From Chitinophaga pinensis (GTDB lineage: Bacteria; Bacteroidota; Bacteroidia; Chitinophagales; Chitinophagaceae), in contig CALQSB010000010.1 in the NCBI GenBank assembly GCA_943333125.1, positions 1-64,000 of the forward strand: a DNA stretch of 64,000 bases. Reading direction: 5' to 3'. The notes under the pieces were generated by a model. It did not search any database and was not told the origin of the DNA. It was given only the letters and a program-made list of their open reading frames with translations. The stretch's first letter is position 1. Each line of letters begins with the position of its first letter. Positions 1 to 9,608 of this stretch are shown here, piece after piece. Both the position numbers and the translations under genes were made by a program.

Positions 1-501
1 AATACAGACAGTTCGGTAATTACAGTTCAATTCAACACCGGATATACCGGAGGAAGCCTTACCGTTAAAGGCCAGACCGTTTGTGGAGCACAGGGAACAG
101 CAAAATCACAGGCGTTGACGCATACGGGTTGTCCAACAGGAACAGTAGCTCAACCCATTGTGAAAGTTTCTTCAGGAACTTCACAACAGTTAGAAATGGT
201 GTTGAATATCTATCCTAATCCAAATGAAGGCGACTTTGACATGGAGATAAAAACAAACGTCTCAGAAAAAAAATCTGTAGATATTCAGATTATAGATATG
301 AAAGGAAACTTAATCAGAAAATACAATGCACAAAATGAAAATGGTTTTGTAAAGAAACATTTTAATGAACCACTTTTACCTAGCGGAATTTATACCATAA
401 GAGTCGTGATGAATAAATTAAGTAAAGAAGCCAGATTGGTTATTCAGAAAGGAGTGGCTACACTTGAAAATCAAAAGGATGAGTCTTCACTAAAAAAATA
501 A
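1..501 (+). CDS. Secreted protein with T9SS type A sorting domain (C-terminal part)
   Basis: The frame is open from the first base, so the N-terminal part lies outside the window and the true start is not visible. The last 80 or so residues look like a type IX secretion C-terminal sorting domain: an IYPNPNEGDF motif, a hydrophobic beta segment around IQIIDMKGN, then SGIYTIRVVM and a closing ARLVIQK strand. An 18-residue lysine- and glutamate-rich extension follows the domain. Upstream residues resemble a repetitive Ig/PKD-like surface protein with paired cysteines. In this family the domain directs export across the outer membrane and is then removed. The function of the cargo cannot be told. 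Confidence 0.8.
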   Translation, partial: NTDSSVITVQFNTGYTGGSLTVKGQTVCGAQGTAKSQALTHTGCPTGTVAQPIVKVSSGTSQQLEMVLNIYPNPNEGDFDMEIKTNVSEKKSVDIQIIDMKGNLIRKYNAQNENGFVKKHFNEPLLPSGIYTIRVVMNKLSKEARLVIQKGVATLENQKDESSLKK

Positions 502-552
502 AATAATATTTTTTAAATATCAGCTTATGATTTATGCTGACGTAAAAATACT

Positions 553-587
553 AAGCCCCGAAAATAAAATTATCCGGGGCTTTTTTA
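553..587. terminator. Bidirectional intrinsic terminator
   Basis: Arms AAGCCCCG and CGGGGCTT flank an AT-rich loop and are followed by a run of T on the plus strand. It sits between the T9SS gene and the convergent pgi gene and could serve both. Confidence 0.8.
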
Positions 588-606
588 AATTCAGCAACTG
601 AAATTA

Positions 607-2202
607 TTATGATCTCATCTTTTTAAAAGCATTTATCAAGCCATTTGTAGAGTCATCATGGGTATTGATTGCTGTGTCGTTTTGTAACTCAGGAAGAATT
701 TTACTGGCCAGTACTTTTCCTAATTCAACGCCCCATTGGTCAAAGCTGTAAATATTCCAGATGACACCCTGAACAAAAATTTTATGTTCGTAAAAAGCAA
801 TCATCTGACCAAGAGTATATGGCGTTATTTTTTTAATCAGAAAAGAATGAGTTGGTCGGTTGCCTTCAAAAACTCGATAAGGGTTTTCGTGATCAGTGCC
901 TTTCATTAAGGCTTCGGTTTGAGCAAGAAAATTGCTCATTAGGATTTGTTGATGATCGCCTAATGGATGATGAGATTGTGCAGCAATAATAAAATCACAG
1001 GGAATGATTTGTGTGCCCTGATGTATCAATTGATAAAAAGCATGTTGTCCGTTGGTGCCAGGCTCTCCCCAGATGACAGGGCCAGTATGGTAATTTATTC
1101 TTCCCCCATTTCTGTCTATGTATTTGCCATTGCTCTCCATATTGCCTTGTTGAAAATATGCTGCAAAACGATGAAGATACTGATCATATGGAAGTATGGC
1201 TTCGGTAGCTGCGCCATAAAAATTTCTGTGCCAGATTCCAAACAATGCCATCAAAACCGGGATGTTGTTTTCAAAATTAGATTCTCTGAAATGGTTATCG
1301 GAAGAGTGGGCGCCTTTAAGCAGCAACTCGAAATTATCGTAACCAACAGTTAATGCAATGGATAAACCAATGGCACTCCACAAACTATATCTTCCTCCAA
1401 CCCAGTCCCAGAACACAAACATATTTGCAGCATCAATGCCAAATTTTACTACTTCATCCTTATTGGTGCTTAATGCCACAAAATGTTTAGCAATAGATTT
1501 TTCATCACCACCTTGTTCTAAAAACCAGCTTCTTGCAGTATGTGCATTGGTCATGGTTTCTTGTGTAGTAAATGTTTTGCTGGCAATAAGAAAAAGGGTT
1601 TCTTCTGCGTTGATTTTTTTTAGTGTTTCTGCAATATGACTGCCATCTACATTACTAACAAAAAAAGCTTCAATATCCTTTACCCAATAAGGTTTCAGCG
1701 CTTCGGTAACCATTACCGGACCCAGGTCGCTTCCGCCAATTCCAATATTGACAATGTATTTTATTTTTTTTCCGGTATAGCCAACCCAGGTTCCATCATG
1801 AACTTTTTTACAGAATTGGTTCATCTGATTTTGAACTTTTCTGATTTCAGGCATTACATCCTGATCTTCAAAAAACACAGGCTGATCTGAGAAGTTTCTT
1901 AAAGCGGTATGAAGCACAGCTCTGTTTTCTGTTTCATTTATTTTTTCGCCATTAAACATGGCTTCGATGCCTGTCTTTAAATGACATTCATGAGTAAGCT
2001 CAATAAGCAGTTTTTTCGTTTCACTGTCAACGTTGTTTTTTGAAAAGTCAAACAGTATGTCTTCAAATAAAATAGAGTAATGTTCAAATCTTTTCAAATC
2101 ATCAATAAAAAGCTGATTGATGTTATAGTTTTTAACCAAAGCGAATTTGGTTTCTAATGATTTCCAGGCGCTGGTTTTTGTGGGATTTATTTTCGGTAAC
2201 AT
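607..2202 (-). CDS. pgi: Glucose-6-phosphate isomerase
   Basis: Interconverts glucose 6-phosphate and fructose 6-phosphate in the cytoplasm (glycolysis and gluconeogenesis). At 531 residues it has the usual length for the long bacterial form. Visible family motifs are the sugar-phosphate loop [11 protein letters not shown] near residue 155, the signature [13 protein letters not shown] near 270, GNMESNGK (catalytic Glu) near 355, [12 protein letters not shown] near 385, and WGVELGK with the catalytic Lys near 505. It starts 13 bases after the stop of the deacetylase gene on the same strand, so it probably closes the operon that begins at 5086. A terminator follows. Confidence 0.97.
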   Translation of the reverse strand: MLPKINPTKTSAWKSLETKFALVKNYNINQLFIDDLKRFEHYSILFEDILFDFSKNNVDSETKKLLIELTHECHLKTGIEAMFNGEKINETENRAVLHTALRNFSDQPVFFEDQDVMPEIRKVQNQMNQFCKKVHDGTWVGYTGKKIKYIVNIGIGGSDLGPVMVTEALKPYWVKDIEAFFVSNVDGSHIAETLKKINAEETLFLIASKTFTTQETMTNAHTARSWFLEQGGDEKSIAKHFVALSTNKDEVVKFGIDAANMFVFWDWVGGRYSLWSAIGLSIALTVGYDNFELLLKGAHSSDNHFRESNFENNIPVLMALFGIWHRNFYGAATEAILPYDQYLHRFAAYFQQGNMESNGKYIDRNGGRINYHTGPVIWGEPGTNGQHAFYQLIHQGTQIIPCDFIIAAQSHHPLGDHQQILMSNFLAQTEALMKGTDHENPYRVFEGNRPTHSFLIKKITPYTLGQMIAFYEHKIFVQGVIWNIYSFDQWGVELGKVLASKILPELQNDTAINTHDDSTNGLINAFKKMRS

Positions 2203-2215
2203 AAAATTTGATTAT

Positions 2216-2998
2216 TCAATGATGCAGATATTTTATTTCGGAAAGATAATTTCTTATGGTTGAAAAATCGGCTTTTTCTCCAAGGTCGTTAATGAGTCGT
2301 TCAATTCGGTCCGTTAATAATTGACCATCCTTGTTTTTTGCGTACCAAGGTAATTTGTATTTTTTAAGATCAGTAAATTCCCAGGGATGAAAATATAAAC
2401 ATACATAGCCATCTTTTTTTAATGCCTTTAAACAAAGTGACAGAAAAAAAGAGTAAGGATAATTTTTAAAGGCCAGCCAAAATAAAGGCAAACGTAACGT
2501 GTTGGAAACGCCTGCTGGAACACGTATCATTCCATCATCTTTGTAAATGGTTCTTGATAAATGTAAATTGTTATACCGGCCAGGCAAGTAAGTGGGATTA
2601 ATTGAAGAATCATAAAGATATCCGGCTTTTTTCACTTCATCCATTTCAACAGCTCTCATTCTTGGCATACGAAGCCCAACAACGGAGCTGCCAGTTATTT
2701 GCTCTAAAGTAATTCTGGATTGAAGCAGATCTTCATTTTTAAATGTAGAATGAAAATAAGTATGGGAAGCGATTTCATGCTGTACAGCAAGCATTTTGAT
2801 GATATCAGGAAAATGATTTGCATAATTTGCTGTAGTAAATAACGTAGTTTGTATTTTATATTTATCAAACAATGGCAAAAGTGAATCCAGTCCTCTGCGA
2901 CCCACTTCTAATTGTTCTGAAAGGTCAATCTCTTGATGATACTCTAATGGCATATCAAATTCTTCAACATCAAAACTCATTAATACATGTGAGCTCAT
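2216..2998 (-). CDS. Polysaccharide deacetylase (NodB-like)
   Basis: A 260-residue protein of the NodB/CE4 fold, which removes N-acetyl groups from glycans with a metal ion. SFDVEEFD near residue 8 is the metal-binding motif 1 in its DVE form, and SHTYFH near 78 gives the two histidine ligands. LRMPRMR near 110 matches the R-x-P motif, and LYFHPWEF near 200 supplies the late histidine. No signal peptide is seen, so it may act on lipid-linked sugars on the cytoplasmic side. Its start overlaps the end of the GT2 gene by four bases (ATGA), which supports coupled translation and a shared glycolipid pathway. The exact glycan is unknown. Confidence 0.85.
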   Translation of the reverse strand: MSSHVLMSFDVEEFDMPLEYHQEIDLSEQLEVGRRGLDSLLPLFDKYKIQTTLFTTANYANHFPDIIKMLAVQHEIASHTYFHSTFKNEDLLQSRITLEQITGSSVVGLRMPRMRAVEMDEVKKAGYLYDSSINPTYLPGRYNNLHLSRTIYKDDGMIRVPAGVSNTLRLPLFWLAFKNYPYSFFLSLCLKALKKDGYVCLYFHPWEFTDLKKYKLPWYAKNKDGQLLTDRIERLINDLGEKADFSTIRNYLSEIKYLHH

Positions 2999-3921
2999 GA
3001 TAATTTGCTTTCATTGATGATGTAATGTGGTCGGTGTTTACTCTGCATAAACAATTTGCCGAGATATACACCAATGATTCCCATAACCATTAATTGAAGC
3101 CCGCCAAAAAAAGCTATTGTAACAATTACGGATGCCCATCCTGAAATGACATGCCCAAAATAAATGCTGAATAAAACGTAGGGGATATATAAAATAGAAA
3201 GCAATGATGAAATGAATCCGATATAAATCGCAATCGTCAATGGTTTGGTGCTAAAAGAAGTGATTCCTTTTATAGCAAGTTCCACCATTTTCCGATAAGT
3301 GTATTTTGATTTTCCGGAAGCTCTTTGAGCAGGTAAATATTCAATTGATACTTGATTGAATCCAAGCCATTTTATCAGGCCTCGCCAGAATAAATCATAC
3401 TCTTTTATGTCGCGGAGCACATTCACCACTTTTTTGTCGAGTAATCTAAAATCAGCTGAACCTTTTTCAAGATCTATCGATGATAAATTATTTAACAGGT
3501 GGTAAAACAAATCACTTGTTTTTCTTTTAAACCAGGTCAATTCTTTGGCATCTTTTCTAACGGTATACACCACATCAATTCCGGATTCCCATTTAGCAAT
3601 CATTTCCGGTAATAAAGAAGGAGGATGCTGCATATCGCCATCCATGCAAATTACCGCATCTGCATCGCTCTTGTCAAATCCTGCTTTTAAGGCGTTTTGA
3701 TGCCCGAAGTTTCTGGAAAAAGATAAATAATTGACTTTTGAATCATTGGCGGCAAGTTGCTTGATAAAACTTAATGTATCGTCATCGCTACCATCGTCTA
3801 CAAAAATAACATTGTATCTGTAAGGCAATGATTGTAACGCTTCATTCAAAGCTGCCAGCATCAGTGGAATATTACTGATCTCATTATATACCGGTATGAT
3901 GATGGATATTTTCTTAGACAT
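2995..3921 (-). CDS. Family 2 glycosyltransferase, membrane-anchored (GtrB/DPM1-like)
   Basis: A 308-residue GT-A glycosyltransferase. VDDGSDDDT near residue 42 binds the nucleotide sugar, and DGDMQHP near 93 holds the DxD metal site. Two hydrophobic helices in the last 90 residues match enzymes that transfer a sugar to undecaprenyl or dolichyl phosphate. The lipid-linked sugar would feed a GT-C-type transferase, and such a protein lies directly upstream with an 8-base overlap. The deacetylase downstream overlaps by four bases. The order suggests a small lipid-sugar module; which sugar is used is not visible. Confidence 0.88.
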   Translation of the reverse strand: MSKKISIIIPVYNEISNIPLMLAALNEALQSLPYRYNVIFVDDGSDDDTLSFIKQLAANDSKVNYLSFSRNFGHQNALKAGFDKSDADAVICMDGDMQHPPSLLPEMIAKWESGIDVVYTVRKDAKELTWFKRKTSDLFYHLLNNLSSIDLEKGSADFRLLDKKVVNVLRDIKEYDLFWRGLIKWLGFNQVSIEYLPAQRASGKSKYTYRKMVELAIKGITSFSTKPLTIAIYIGFISSLLSILYIPYVLFSIYFGHVISGWASVIVTIAFFGGLQLMVMGIIGVYLGKLFMQSKHRPHYIINESKLS

Positions 3922-5086
3922 TTAATAAATGATTACTGGTAAACATTTTAAAGTTCAATTGATAAGCCAATAACAGCCAGATGGCAAAACAAGGCAATGC
4001 TTTTAATCCGTATGGCCATATAAAATTTAATTTCACAGACATTGGAAATAAATCGGTTGTGGATAAGCTGGTAAAAATAATAGCCAGTAACAATAAGAGG
4101 TTAATTCCTATTGTTTTCTTTTCCTGAATGACATACCAAATCCCCACACCAGTCATCGCAATAATATAGGTGGCACTTTCTGCAGAAGAGCTAAAAATCA
4201 CCAAGGCAATCATAACAAATGAAAGATAGGAAAGCTGAAAAGATTTTTCTTTGAACTGTGACATTCTTCGTGAAGGCAGTATTGATAATATCCCTGCAGC
4301 AATTAAAAAATAAGTTTCATTCAAAAATGTCATGCTGAAAGTATTCTTCAATCCTTTAAAAGCCGTCATTCCCTGAAGAAAAGATTCATGATTCTGAACA
4401 TTTTTTGCAGATAAAGATAAATACCAGTCGTAATAACATTGAATCACAAACGAAGGAGAAGAGATGATCATTGGTAACGTAAGGCAAACGATAAACCAAA
4501 ATATAAAGGATCCGATGAAGATCATTTTTTTATCGGAAAACAAAAAAAACACCAAACCTACAACGCCATATATCTTAACGAACATTCCTGCAACAATGAA
4601 AAGGGTAGCCCAGAAATCCTTTTTATTAATGACCAGGATGTAAGAAAACATTATCCAGGAACAAAGTAGCGGATTGAATTGATTATTCTGCATCGAAGTA
4701 ATCATATCGCTTGCGCAAATAAGAATGATGATATTTTGATTAACTGTGGATAGCTTTAGTTTATTAATCGCATAATAAAGAACAAACGCATTGAGCATTC
4801 CCCATAATAAACAAGCGACATAATCTGGAAGTATTGCGAAAGGTGCGATAATAAGGCTGAAGAACGGACCGTAATGATTGGTGTCAAAATATTGATTAGG
4901 GTATTCCGTAAATAAGTTCGTTTGATCTAAAGTATGCCAGAAAACGCCTTTGAAAATAAGATAATTGTTAAACGTGCCCTGGCCCATTTTTATTAAAACG
5001 GCAATTATAGAAACAGAAAATAACAGTAAAGCTGCAGCGGGAATTTTTTTTCCAAATAAATTAAACTCTTTTTGCAAAATGGTCAT
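3914..5086 (-). CDS. DUF2029/GT87-like polytopic glycosyltransferase
   Basis: A 390-residue integral membrane protein with roughly ten hydrophobic segments. The first periplasmic loop (about residues 35-70) carries the short acidic and aromatic motifs expected of GT-C enzymes that use polyprenyl-phosphate sugars; HYGPFFSLIIAPF near residue 70 is typical of the GT87/DUF2029 group. It overlaps the next gene, a GT2 that could make its lipid-linked donor, by eight bases. Function is inferred from family and neighbours. Confidence 0.75.
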   Translation of the reverse strand: MTILQKEFNLFGKKIPAAALLLFSVSIIAVLIKMGQGTFNNYLIFKGVFWHTLDQTNLFTEYPNQYFDTNHYGPFFSLIIAPFAILPDYVACLLWGMLNAFVLYYAINKLKLSTVNQNIIILICASDMITSMQNNQFNPLLCSWIMFSYILVINKKDFWATLFIVAGMFVKIYGVVGLVFFLFSDKKMIFIGSFIFWFIVCLTLPMIISSPSFVIQCYYDWYLSLSAKNVQNHESFLQGMTAFKGLKNTFSMTFLNETYFLIAAGILSILPSRRMSQFKEKSFQLSYLSFVMIALVIFSSSAESATYIIAMTGVGIWYVIQEKKTIGINLLLLLAIIFTSLSTTDLFPMSVKLNFIWPYGLKALPCFAIWLLLAYQLNFKMFTSNHLLNV

Positions 5087-5133
5087 TTGTATAAAATTAT
5101 AATTTAATTATAGCATTTGTATAAAAAAACAAA

Positions 5134-6153
5134 CTATTGAATTGTGGTAATTATTGCAGTCAAATGATTTACCATTTCACTGGTAATGTCTAAATGAGTA
5201 ACCATTCTGACTTGTGAACTGGAAATAGGGATACAAAAAACATTTCTTTCTTTGAGGTATGCGGAGAATGATTTTGCATCAAATTTTCCACTTACTTCAA
5301 AAATGATCATATTGGTTTCGATGGGTAGCATGTTGCTGACAAAATCTTTTTTACTTAAAGCGTCTCCAATCATTTTTGCATGAAGATGATCTGTTTCTAA
5401 TCTGGAAATATTGTTTTCCATAGCAAATAAGCCGGCAGCAGCCAGGTAGCCAGCTTGTCTCATACCGCCTCCAAAAACTTTTCTTACTCTTCTGGCTTTG
5501 TAAATAAACTCATGGTTGCCTAAAAGCAGACTGCCAACCGGGGCGCCTAAACCTTTACTTAGGCAAATGGAAATACTGTCAAAAATTTCGCCGTATTGAA
5601 GAGGGTTTTGCTGCCTGGCTACCAGCGCATTCCAGATGCGGGCTCCATCCAGATGAAGTCTTATATTATTATTAAGACAAACTTCTTTAATTGATTGTAA
5701 TTCAGATATTTCGTAGCAGCTTCCTCCGCCTCTGTTTGATGTATTTTCTATTGATACTAATGCAGAAACAGGTTTATGAATATCGATTGAATTGATGGAA
5801 TCCAGTACCTGTGTTGCGGTAATTCTACCTCTGTTTCCGTCAATAGGTTTTACCTGACAACTACTGTTAAACGCAATGCCCCCACCTTCATAAATGTAAA
5901 CATGACTGCTTTTTTCACAGATCACTTCATTGCCTGGCTGAGTATGACATTTAATGGCAATTTGATTAGTCATCGTTCCGCTGGGGCAAAATAATGCCGC
6001 CTCCATTCCAAACATAGATGCACCAAAGGATTCTAGATTATTTACTGTGGGGTCTTCGCCGAACACATCATCGCCAACATCTGCATTCATCATGGTTTCC
6101 AGCATTTCCGGAGTAGGCTTTGTAAAGGTATCCGATCTTAAATCTATTAACAT
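5134..6153 (-). CDS. ltaE: Low-specificity L-threonine aldolase
   Basis: PLP enzyme that cleaves threonine or allo-threonine to glycine and acetaldehyde. The N-terminus MLIDLRSDTFTKPT is the family's typical start. HLDGAR (169-172 region) binds the cofactor ring and Lys200 in SICLSKGLGAP is the Schiff-base lysine. The 339-residue length is normal. The start is fixed by the family N-terminus, which makes the promoter element four bases upstream notable. It is divergent from the sigma factor gene. Confidence 0.9.
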   Translation of the reverse strand: MLIDLRSDTFTKPTPEMLETMMNADVGDDVFGEDPTVNNLESFGASMFGMEAALFCPSGTMTNQIAIKCHTQPGNEVICEKSSHVYIYEGGGIAFNSSCQVKPIDGNRGRITATQVLDSINSIDIHKPVSALVSIENTSNRGGGSCYEISELQSIKEVCLNNNIRLHLDGARIWNALVARQQNPLQYGEIFDSISICLSKGLGAPVGSLLLGNHEFIYKARRVRKVFGGGMRQAGYLAAAGLFAMENNISRLETDHLHAKMIGDALSKKDFVSNMLPIETNMIIFEVSGKFDAKSFSAYLKERNVFCIPISSSQVRMVTHLDITSEMVNHLTAIITTIQ

Positions 6154-6157
6154 GCAG

Positions 6158-6165
6158 CAAAAATA
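6158..6165 (-). promoter_or_regulatory. Bacteroidota -7 element, threonine aldolase gene
   Basis: Read on the minus strand this is TATTTTTG, matching TAnnTTTG. Only CTGC separates it from the start codon at 6153, so a transcript from it would begin at or next to the A of ATG. Confidence 0.6.
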
Positions 6166-6304
6166 AGGAATGCAGAGAAACTATTTCCACAGATTTACTG
6201 CAACTTAATTATGTCATTTTTATTATATCTTTCACTAGATTTAGCTGATTAAAAATTGTTTAGTAATTAATTCAAATTAGCTATGAAATGCAAAAATGGA
6301 ATAT

Positions 6305-6312
6305 TACCTTTG
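6305..6312 (+). promoter_or_regulatory. Candidate -7 element for the primary sigma factor gene
   Basis: TACCTTTG matches TAnnTTTG. It lies 110 bases before the sigma factor start and implies a leader of about 100 bases, unlike the very short leaders elsewhere here. No clear -33 TTTG was seen at the right distance. Confidence 0.45.
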
Positions 6313-6422
6313 TGTACTGTTTAGGAAATGAGGATGGTTTATAATTATTTTCGTTTCTTTTGCAACAATTCATCTCTAGTAATTGTCATACACTAACACA
6401 CTTAAACTGATTTAACTCCAAC

Positions 6423-7280
6423 ATGAGACAACTTAAAATAGCCACGCAGATAACCAACCGTGATTCGCAAGCCGTAGAGAAGTATCTGCAAGAGATATCT
6501 AAAATTTCAATGATTACTCCTGAAGAAGAAACTATTCTTGCTCAGAAAATCAAAATGGGGGATCAGAGAGCCTTGGATAAACTGGTTCAGGCAAACCTAA
6601 GATTTGTAGTTTCAGTAGCCAAACAATATCAGCATCAGGGCCTTTCTTTAAGTGATCTTATTAATGAAGGAAATCTGGGTTTGATTAAAGCAGCACAGCG
6701 TTTTGATGAAACTAAAGGATTTAAATTTATATCATACGCCGTATGGTGGATTCGTCAGTCTATTCTTCAGGCATTGGCTGAGCAGGGTAGATTGGTTCGT
6801 TTGCCACAGAATAAAATTGGTACATACAACAAAGCAAATAAAGCGTATATGGCTTTTGAGCAGGAACACGAAAGAGAGCCATCAACCGAAGAATTAGCAG
6901 AATTACTTGAAATGAGTGAGACTGAAATTAATAATATTTTCCAATCAAATACAAGACATACTTCATTAGATGCTCCCGTTCACGAAGCTGAAGATGTGGC
7001 CATGGGCGATTTACTTAAAGGCGGAGACGAAACAGACGAAGATGTAATGCACGATTCATTAAAAAATGAAATTCGCAGAGTGCTGAAATCATTAAGTCCA
7101 CGTGAAGCCGAAATCGTAAACGCTTATTTTGGTTTAGATGGAGAAAATGGAGTTACTATCGAACAAATCGGACAAAAATACGACTTAACCAAAGAGCGTA
7201 TCCGTCAGATTAAAGAAAGAGCCATCAAACGCTTACAGAAAGCACGTTACAGTGGTGCACTGAAAGCTTATCTTGGATAA
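6423..7280 (+). CDS. rpoD: RNA polymerase primary sigma factor, Bacteroidota type
   Basis: At 285 residues it is the short primary sigma factor of this phylum, without the large region 1.1 and non-conserved region of the E. coli protein. Region 1.2 is at about 15-50. Region 2, with DLINEGNLGLIKAAQRFD and the WWIRQSI promoter-melting segment, is at about 75-120. Region 3 follows. Region 4 has the helix-turn-helix TIEQIGQKYDLTKERIRQI near 245-265. It would recognise the TAnnTTTG elements found across the window. It is a single gene followed by a strong terminator. Confidence 0.96.
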   Translation: MRQLKIATQITNRDSQAVEKYLQEISKISMITPEEETILAQKIKMGDQRALDKLVQANLRFVVSVAKQYQHQGLSLSDLINEGNLGLIKAAQRFDETKGFKFISYAVWWIRQSILQALAEQGRLVRLPQNKIGTYNKANKAYMAFEQEHEREPSTEELAELLEMSETEINNIFQSNTRHTSLDAPVHEAEDVAMGDLLKGGDETDEDVMHDSLKNEIRRVLKSLSPREAEIVNAYFGLDGENGVTIEQIGQKYDLTKERIRQIKERAIKRLQKARYSGALKAYLG

Positions 7281-7300
7281 GAAAAAATTAATTAAAATAT

Positions 7301-7327
7301 AACCCCGAAATTTTCGGGGTTTTTTTA
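7301..7327 (+). terminator. Intrinsic terminator after rpoD
   Basis: The inverted repeat AACCCCGAAA/TTTCGGGGTT is followed by an unbroken T run, 20 bases after the sigma factor stop codon. Confidence 0.9.
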
Positions 7328-7337
7328 TGAATCATAG

Positions 7338-7366
7338 TTTGCACACATAAGTTTTATATAAATTTG
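7338..7366 (+). promoter_or_regulatory. Promoter of the DUF4249 gene
   Basis: TTTG at 7338-7341 and TAAATTTG at 7359-7366 match the Bacteroidota -33 and -7 elements, with a 17-base spacer. Only CAAC separates the -7 element from the ATG at 7371, so the transcript is probably leaderless. Confidence 0.6.
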
Positions 7367-7370
7367 CAAC

Positions 7371-8252
7371 ATGAATTATTTACGTTGGTTAGCAGCTTTA
7401 CTATTTTTTACTTCCTGTGAAAAAAATATTGATTTCAATCTCGATGAATCAAAACCGACATTGGTAGTGGAGGCTGTAATTGAAAATGATAAAGCGCCTA
7501 ATGTCATCCTTACCAAAAGCTTGGATTACTTCAGCCAGATCAGCCCCGCTATTTATGAGTCTTCATTTGTTCATAATGCTGATGTATATATATCAAATGG
7601 TACTTTAACACATAAGCTAAAAGAATACACCCGTCCCTTATTTTTGGGGTATAATCTTTATTATTACAGTATAGATTCTTCTTCATTAAATACCGCATTT
7701 AATGGCGAACTAAATCATAGCTATTCTTTAAGAGTAGTTACGGATGGTTTGGAATATTTATCTTCTACAACAATCCCCGCATTAACCTGGTTTCCGGATT
7801 CGATTTATTTTAAAAAGGCTCCGCAAAATCCTGATACATTAAAAAGAGCACTTTTTTTGAAAGCCACAGAACCAAGAGGATTAGGAAACTATATCAGATA
7901 TTTTACCAGTAAAAACAGTGAGCCGTTTTATCCCGGGCCTAATTCTGTATTTACCGACGAAATCATTGATGGCACTACTTATTCTTTTCGTGTAGAGCCC
8001 GGAGTAAACAGAAATATTGCAAATACCGGAGGCCCTGATGATAATTTTTTCAAGGTGGCGGATACGGTTACCCTAAAGTTTTGCGACATAGACAAAGCCA
8101 CGTATACTTTTTGGAATACCTGGGAATTTGCGAATCAGAGTATTGGCAATCCTTTTGCACAACCTAATAAAGTAATCGGAAATATTTCTAATGGAGCACT
8201 GGGCGCTTTTTGCGGATATGCCGCTTGGTATGGAACACTGATTGCACAATAA
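7371..8252 (+). CDS. DUF4249 lipoprotein
   Basis: A 293-residue protein with a short signal sequence ending in a lipobox (LLFFTSC, Cys near residue 16), so it is predicted to be a lipoprotein. ESKPTLVVEAVIEND near residue 25 and the beta-rich body are typical of DUF4249, a Bacteroidota family usually found next to TonB-dependent receptors. Here no receptor adjoins it: rpoD precedes it and trxB follows 36 bases later on the same strand. Molecular function is not known. Confidence 0.75.
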   Translation: MNYLRWLAALLFFTSCEKNIDFNLDESKPTLVVEAVIENDKAPNVILTKSLDYFSQISPAIYESSFVHNADVYISNGTLTHKLKEYTRPLFLGYNLYYYSIDSSSLNTAFNGELNHSYSLRVVTDGLEYLSSTTIPALTWFPDSIYFKKAPQNPDTLKRALFLKATEPRGLGNYIRYFTSKNSEPFYPGPNSVFTDEIIDGTTYSFRVEPGVNRNIANTGGPDDNFFKVADTVTLKFCDIDKATYTFWNTWEFANQSIGNPFAQPNKVIGNISNGALGAFCGYAAWYGTLIAQ

Positions 8253-8288
8253 TTTTTTCAAATAATTTTAATTAAACAAATTTAATAA

Positions 8289-9236
8289 ATGGAGCAAGTA
8301 ATAAATGAGAAGGTAAATTGTTTAATCATAGGTTCAGGACCTGCAGGTTATACGGCGGCTATATACGCTTCAAGAGCAAATATGAAACCCTTGCTATATC
8401 AGGGTATTCAACCCGGAGGTCAGTTGACCATTACCACAGAGGTGGAAAATTATCCGGGATATCCTGATGGCATTCAAGGCCCCGAAATGATGGTGCAGTT
8501 TGAAAAACAAGCAGCAAGAATGGGTACGGATATTCGCTATGGAATGGCAACGGCTGTAGATTTTTCTTCCCGTCCATTAAAAGTGCAGATTGATGAAGAA
8601 AAATGGATAGCAGCAAATTCAGTAATTATTTCAACCGGAGCTTCTGCAAAATGGCTGGGCTTACCAAGCGAACAAAGATTAAATGGGTTTGGAGTAAGTG
8701 CCTGCGCCGTTTGTGATGGATTCTTTTTCAAAGGAAAAGAAGTAGCCATTGTAGGAGCGGGAGATACGGCGGCAGAAGAAGCTTTATATTTATCAAAATT
8801 GTGTACTAAAGTTCACATGATTGTGCGCAGAGACCAGATGCGTGCGAGTAAAGTAATGCAGGATCGGGTACTGAAAACCAGCAACATCACTGTTTATTGG
8901 AATTCAGAAACAGATGATATCCTTGGCGAAAAGAAAGTGGAATCGGTAAGAATCAAAAATATTCAAAATAACGAACTAACGACAATTCCGGTAAGTGCAT
9001 TTTTTGTAGCAATAGGCCATGAGCCCAACAGTGGAATTTTTAAAGGATGGATTGATATGGATGAGACCGGTTACATTAAAACCATTCCGGGAACCAGTAA
9101 AACTAATATCGAAGGCGTTTTTGCTTCAGGAGATGTACAGGATAAAACATACAGACAAGCCGTTACTGCTGCCGGTAGTGGTTGCATGGCTGCTTTGGAT
9201 GCAGAAAGATATTTAGGAGAAAAAGGGTTTCATTGA
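8289..9236 (+). CDS. trxB: Thioredoxin reductase
   Basis: FAD enzyme that passes electrons from NADPH to thioredoxin in the cytoplasm. The N-terminal FAD-binding loop is GSGPAG near residue 15. The redox-active disulfide is CAVC at 139-142, followed by DG as in the family. A second dinucleotide-binding motif GAGDTAAEE lies near 157, and ASGDV near 280 contacts FAD. The length of 315 residues is standard. folB follows after 15 bases, so the two are probably cotranscribed. Confidence 0.95.
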   Translation: MEQVINEKVNCLIIGSGPAGYTAAIYASRANMKPLLYQGIQPGGQLTITTEVENYPGYPDGIQGPEMMVQFEKQAARMGTDIRYGMATAVDFSSRPLKVQIDEEKWIAANSVIISTGASAKWLGLPSEQRLNGFGVSACAVCDGFFFKGKEVAIVGAGDTAAEEALYLSKLCTKVHMIVRRDQMRASKVMQDRVLKTSNITVYWNSETDDILGEKKVESVRIKNIQNNELTTIPVSAFFVAIGHEPNSGIFKGWIDMDETGYIKTIPGTSKTNIEGVFASGDVQDKTYRQAVTAAGSGCMAALDAERYLGEKGFH

Positions 9237-9251
9237 TTTATTTATTTTCAA

Positions 9252-9608
9252 ATGGTTAAAATTCATCTTCATAATTTAAAGTTCTTTGCTTTTCATGGTA
9301 TTCATGAGGAAGAACGAATTGTGGGATGTAATTATGAAGTTTCCATTGATATCACTTCAACTTTTTCAAAAGGGATTTTAACCGTTAAGGATACAATAGA
9401 TTATACCCAGGTTTTTGCTATTGTAAAAAAAAATATGGATCACCCAACGCCTTTACTGGAAAATCTAGCGGATCGCCTTTGCGAAGATTTATATCAGCGC
9501 TACATTAATATCAGCGAAATAAAAATATCCATTTTTAAATCAGATCCGCCCATTCCTCAATTTCAAGGTAAAGCAGGTATTTCATTAACCAAAAACTTTT
9601 CAGGATGA
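9252..9608 (+). CDS. folB: Dihydroneopterin aldolase
   Basis: Folate-pathway enzyme that converts dihydroneopterin to 6-hydroxymethyl-dihydropterin and glycolaldehyde. At 118 residues it has the family length. The N-terminal strand and FAFHGIHEEER near residue 11 match the pterin-binding region, DTIDYTQVF near 42 is conserved, and LLENLADRLCEDL near 70 carries the usual glutamate. The last bases overlap the next gene by four (ATGA). Other folate genes are not in the window. Confidence 0.92.
   Translation: MVKIHLHNLKFFAFHGIHEEERIVGCNYEVSIDITSTFSKGILTVKDTIDYTQVFAIVKKNMDHPTPLLENLADRLCEDLYQRYINISEIKISIFKSDPPIPQFQGKAGISLTKNFSG

Noticed and set aside
115-501. A separate 128-residue gene starting at 115
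   Set aside because: The start is an internal TTG; the frame is open to base 1 and the content is the tail of a larger secreted protein.
967-1890. Three plus-strand frames inside pgi
   Set aside because: All are antisense to a fully conserved enzyme and have no start signals or recognisable domains.
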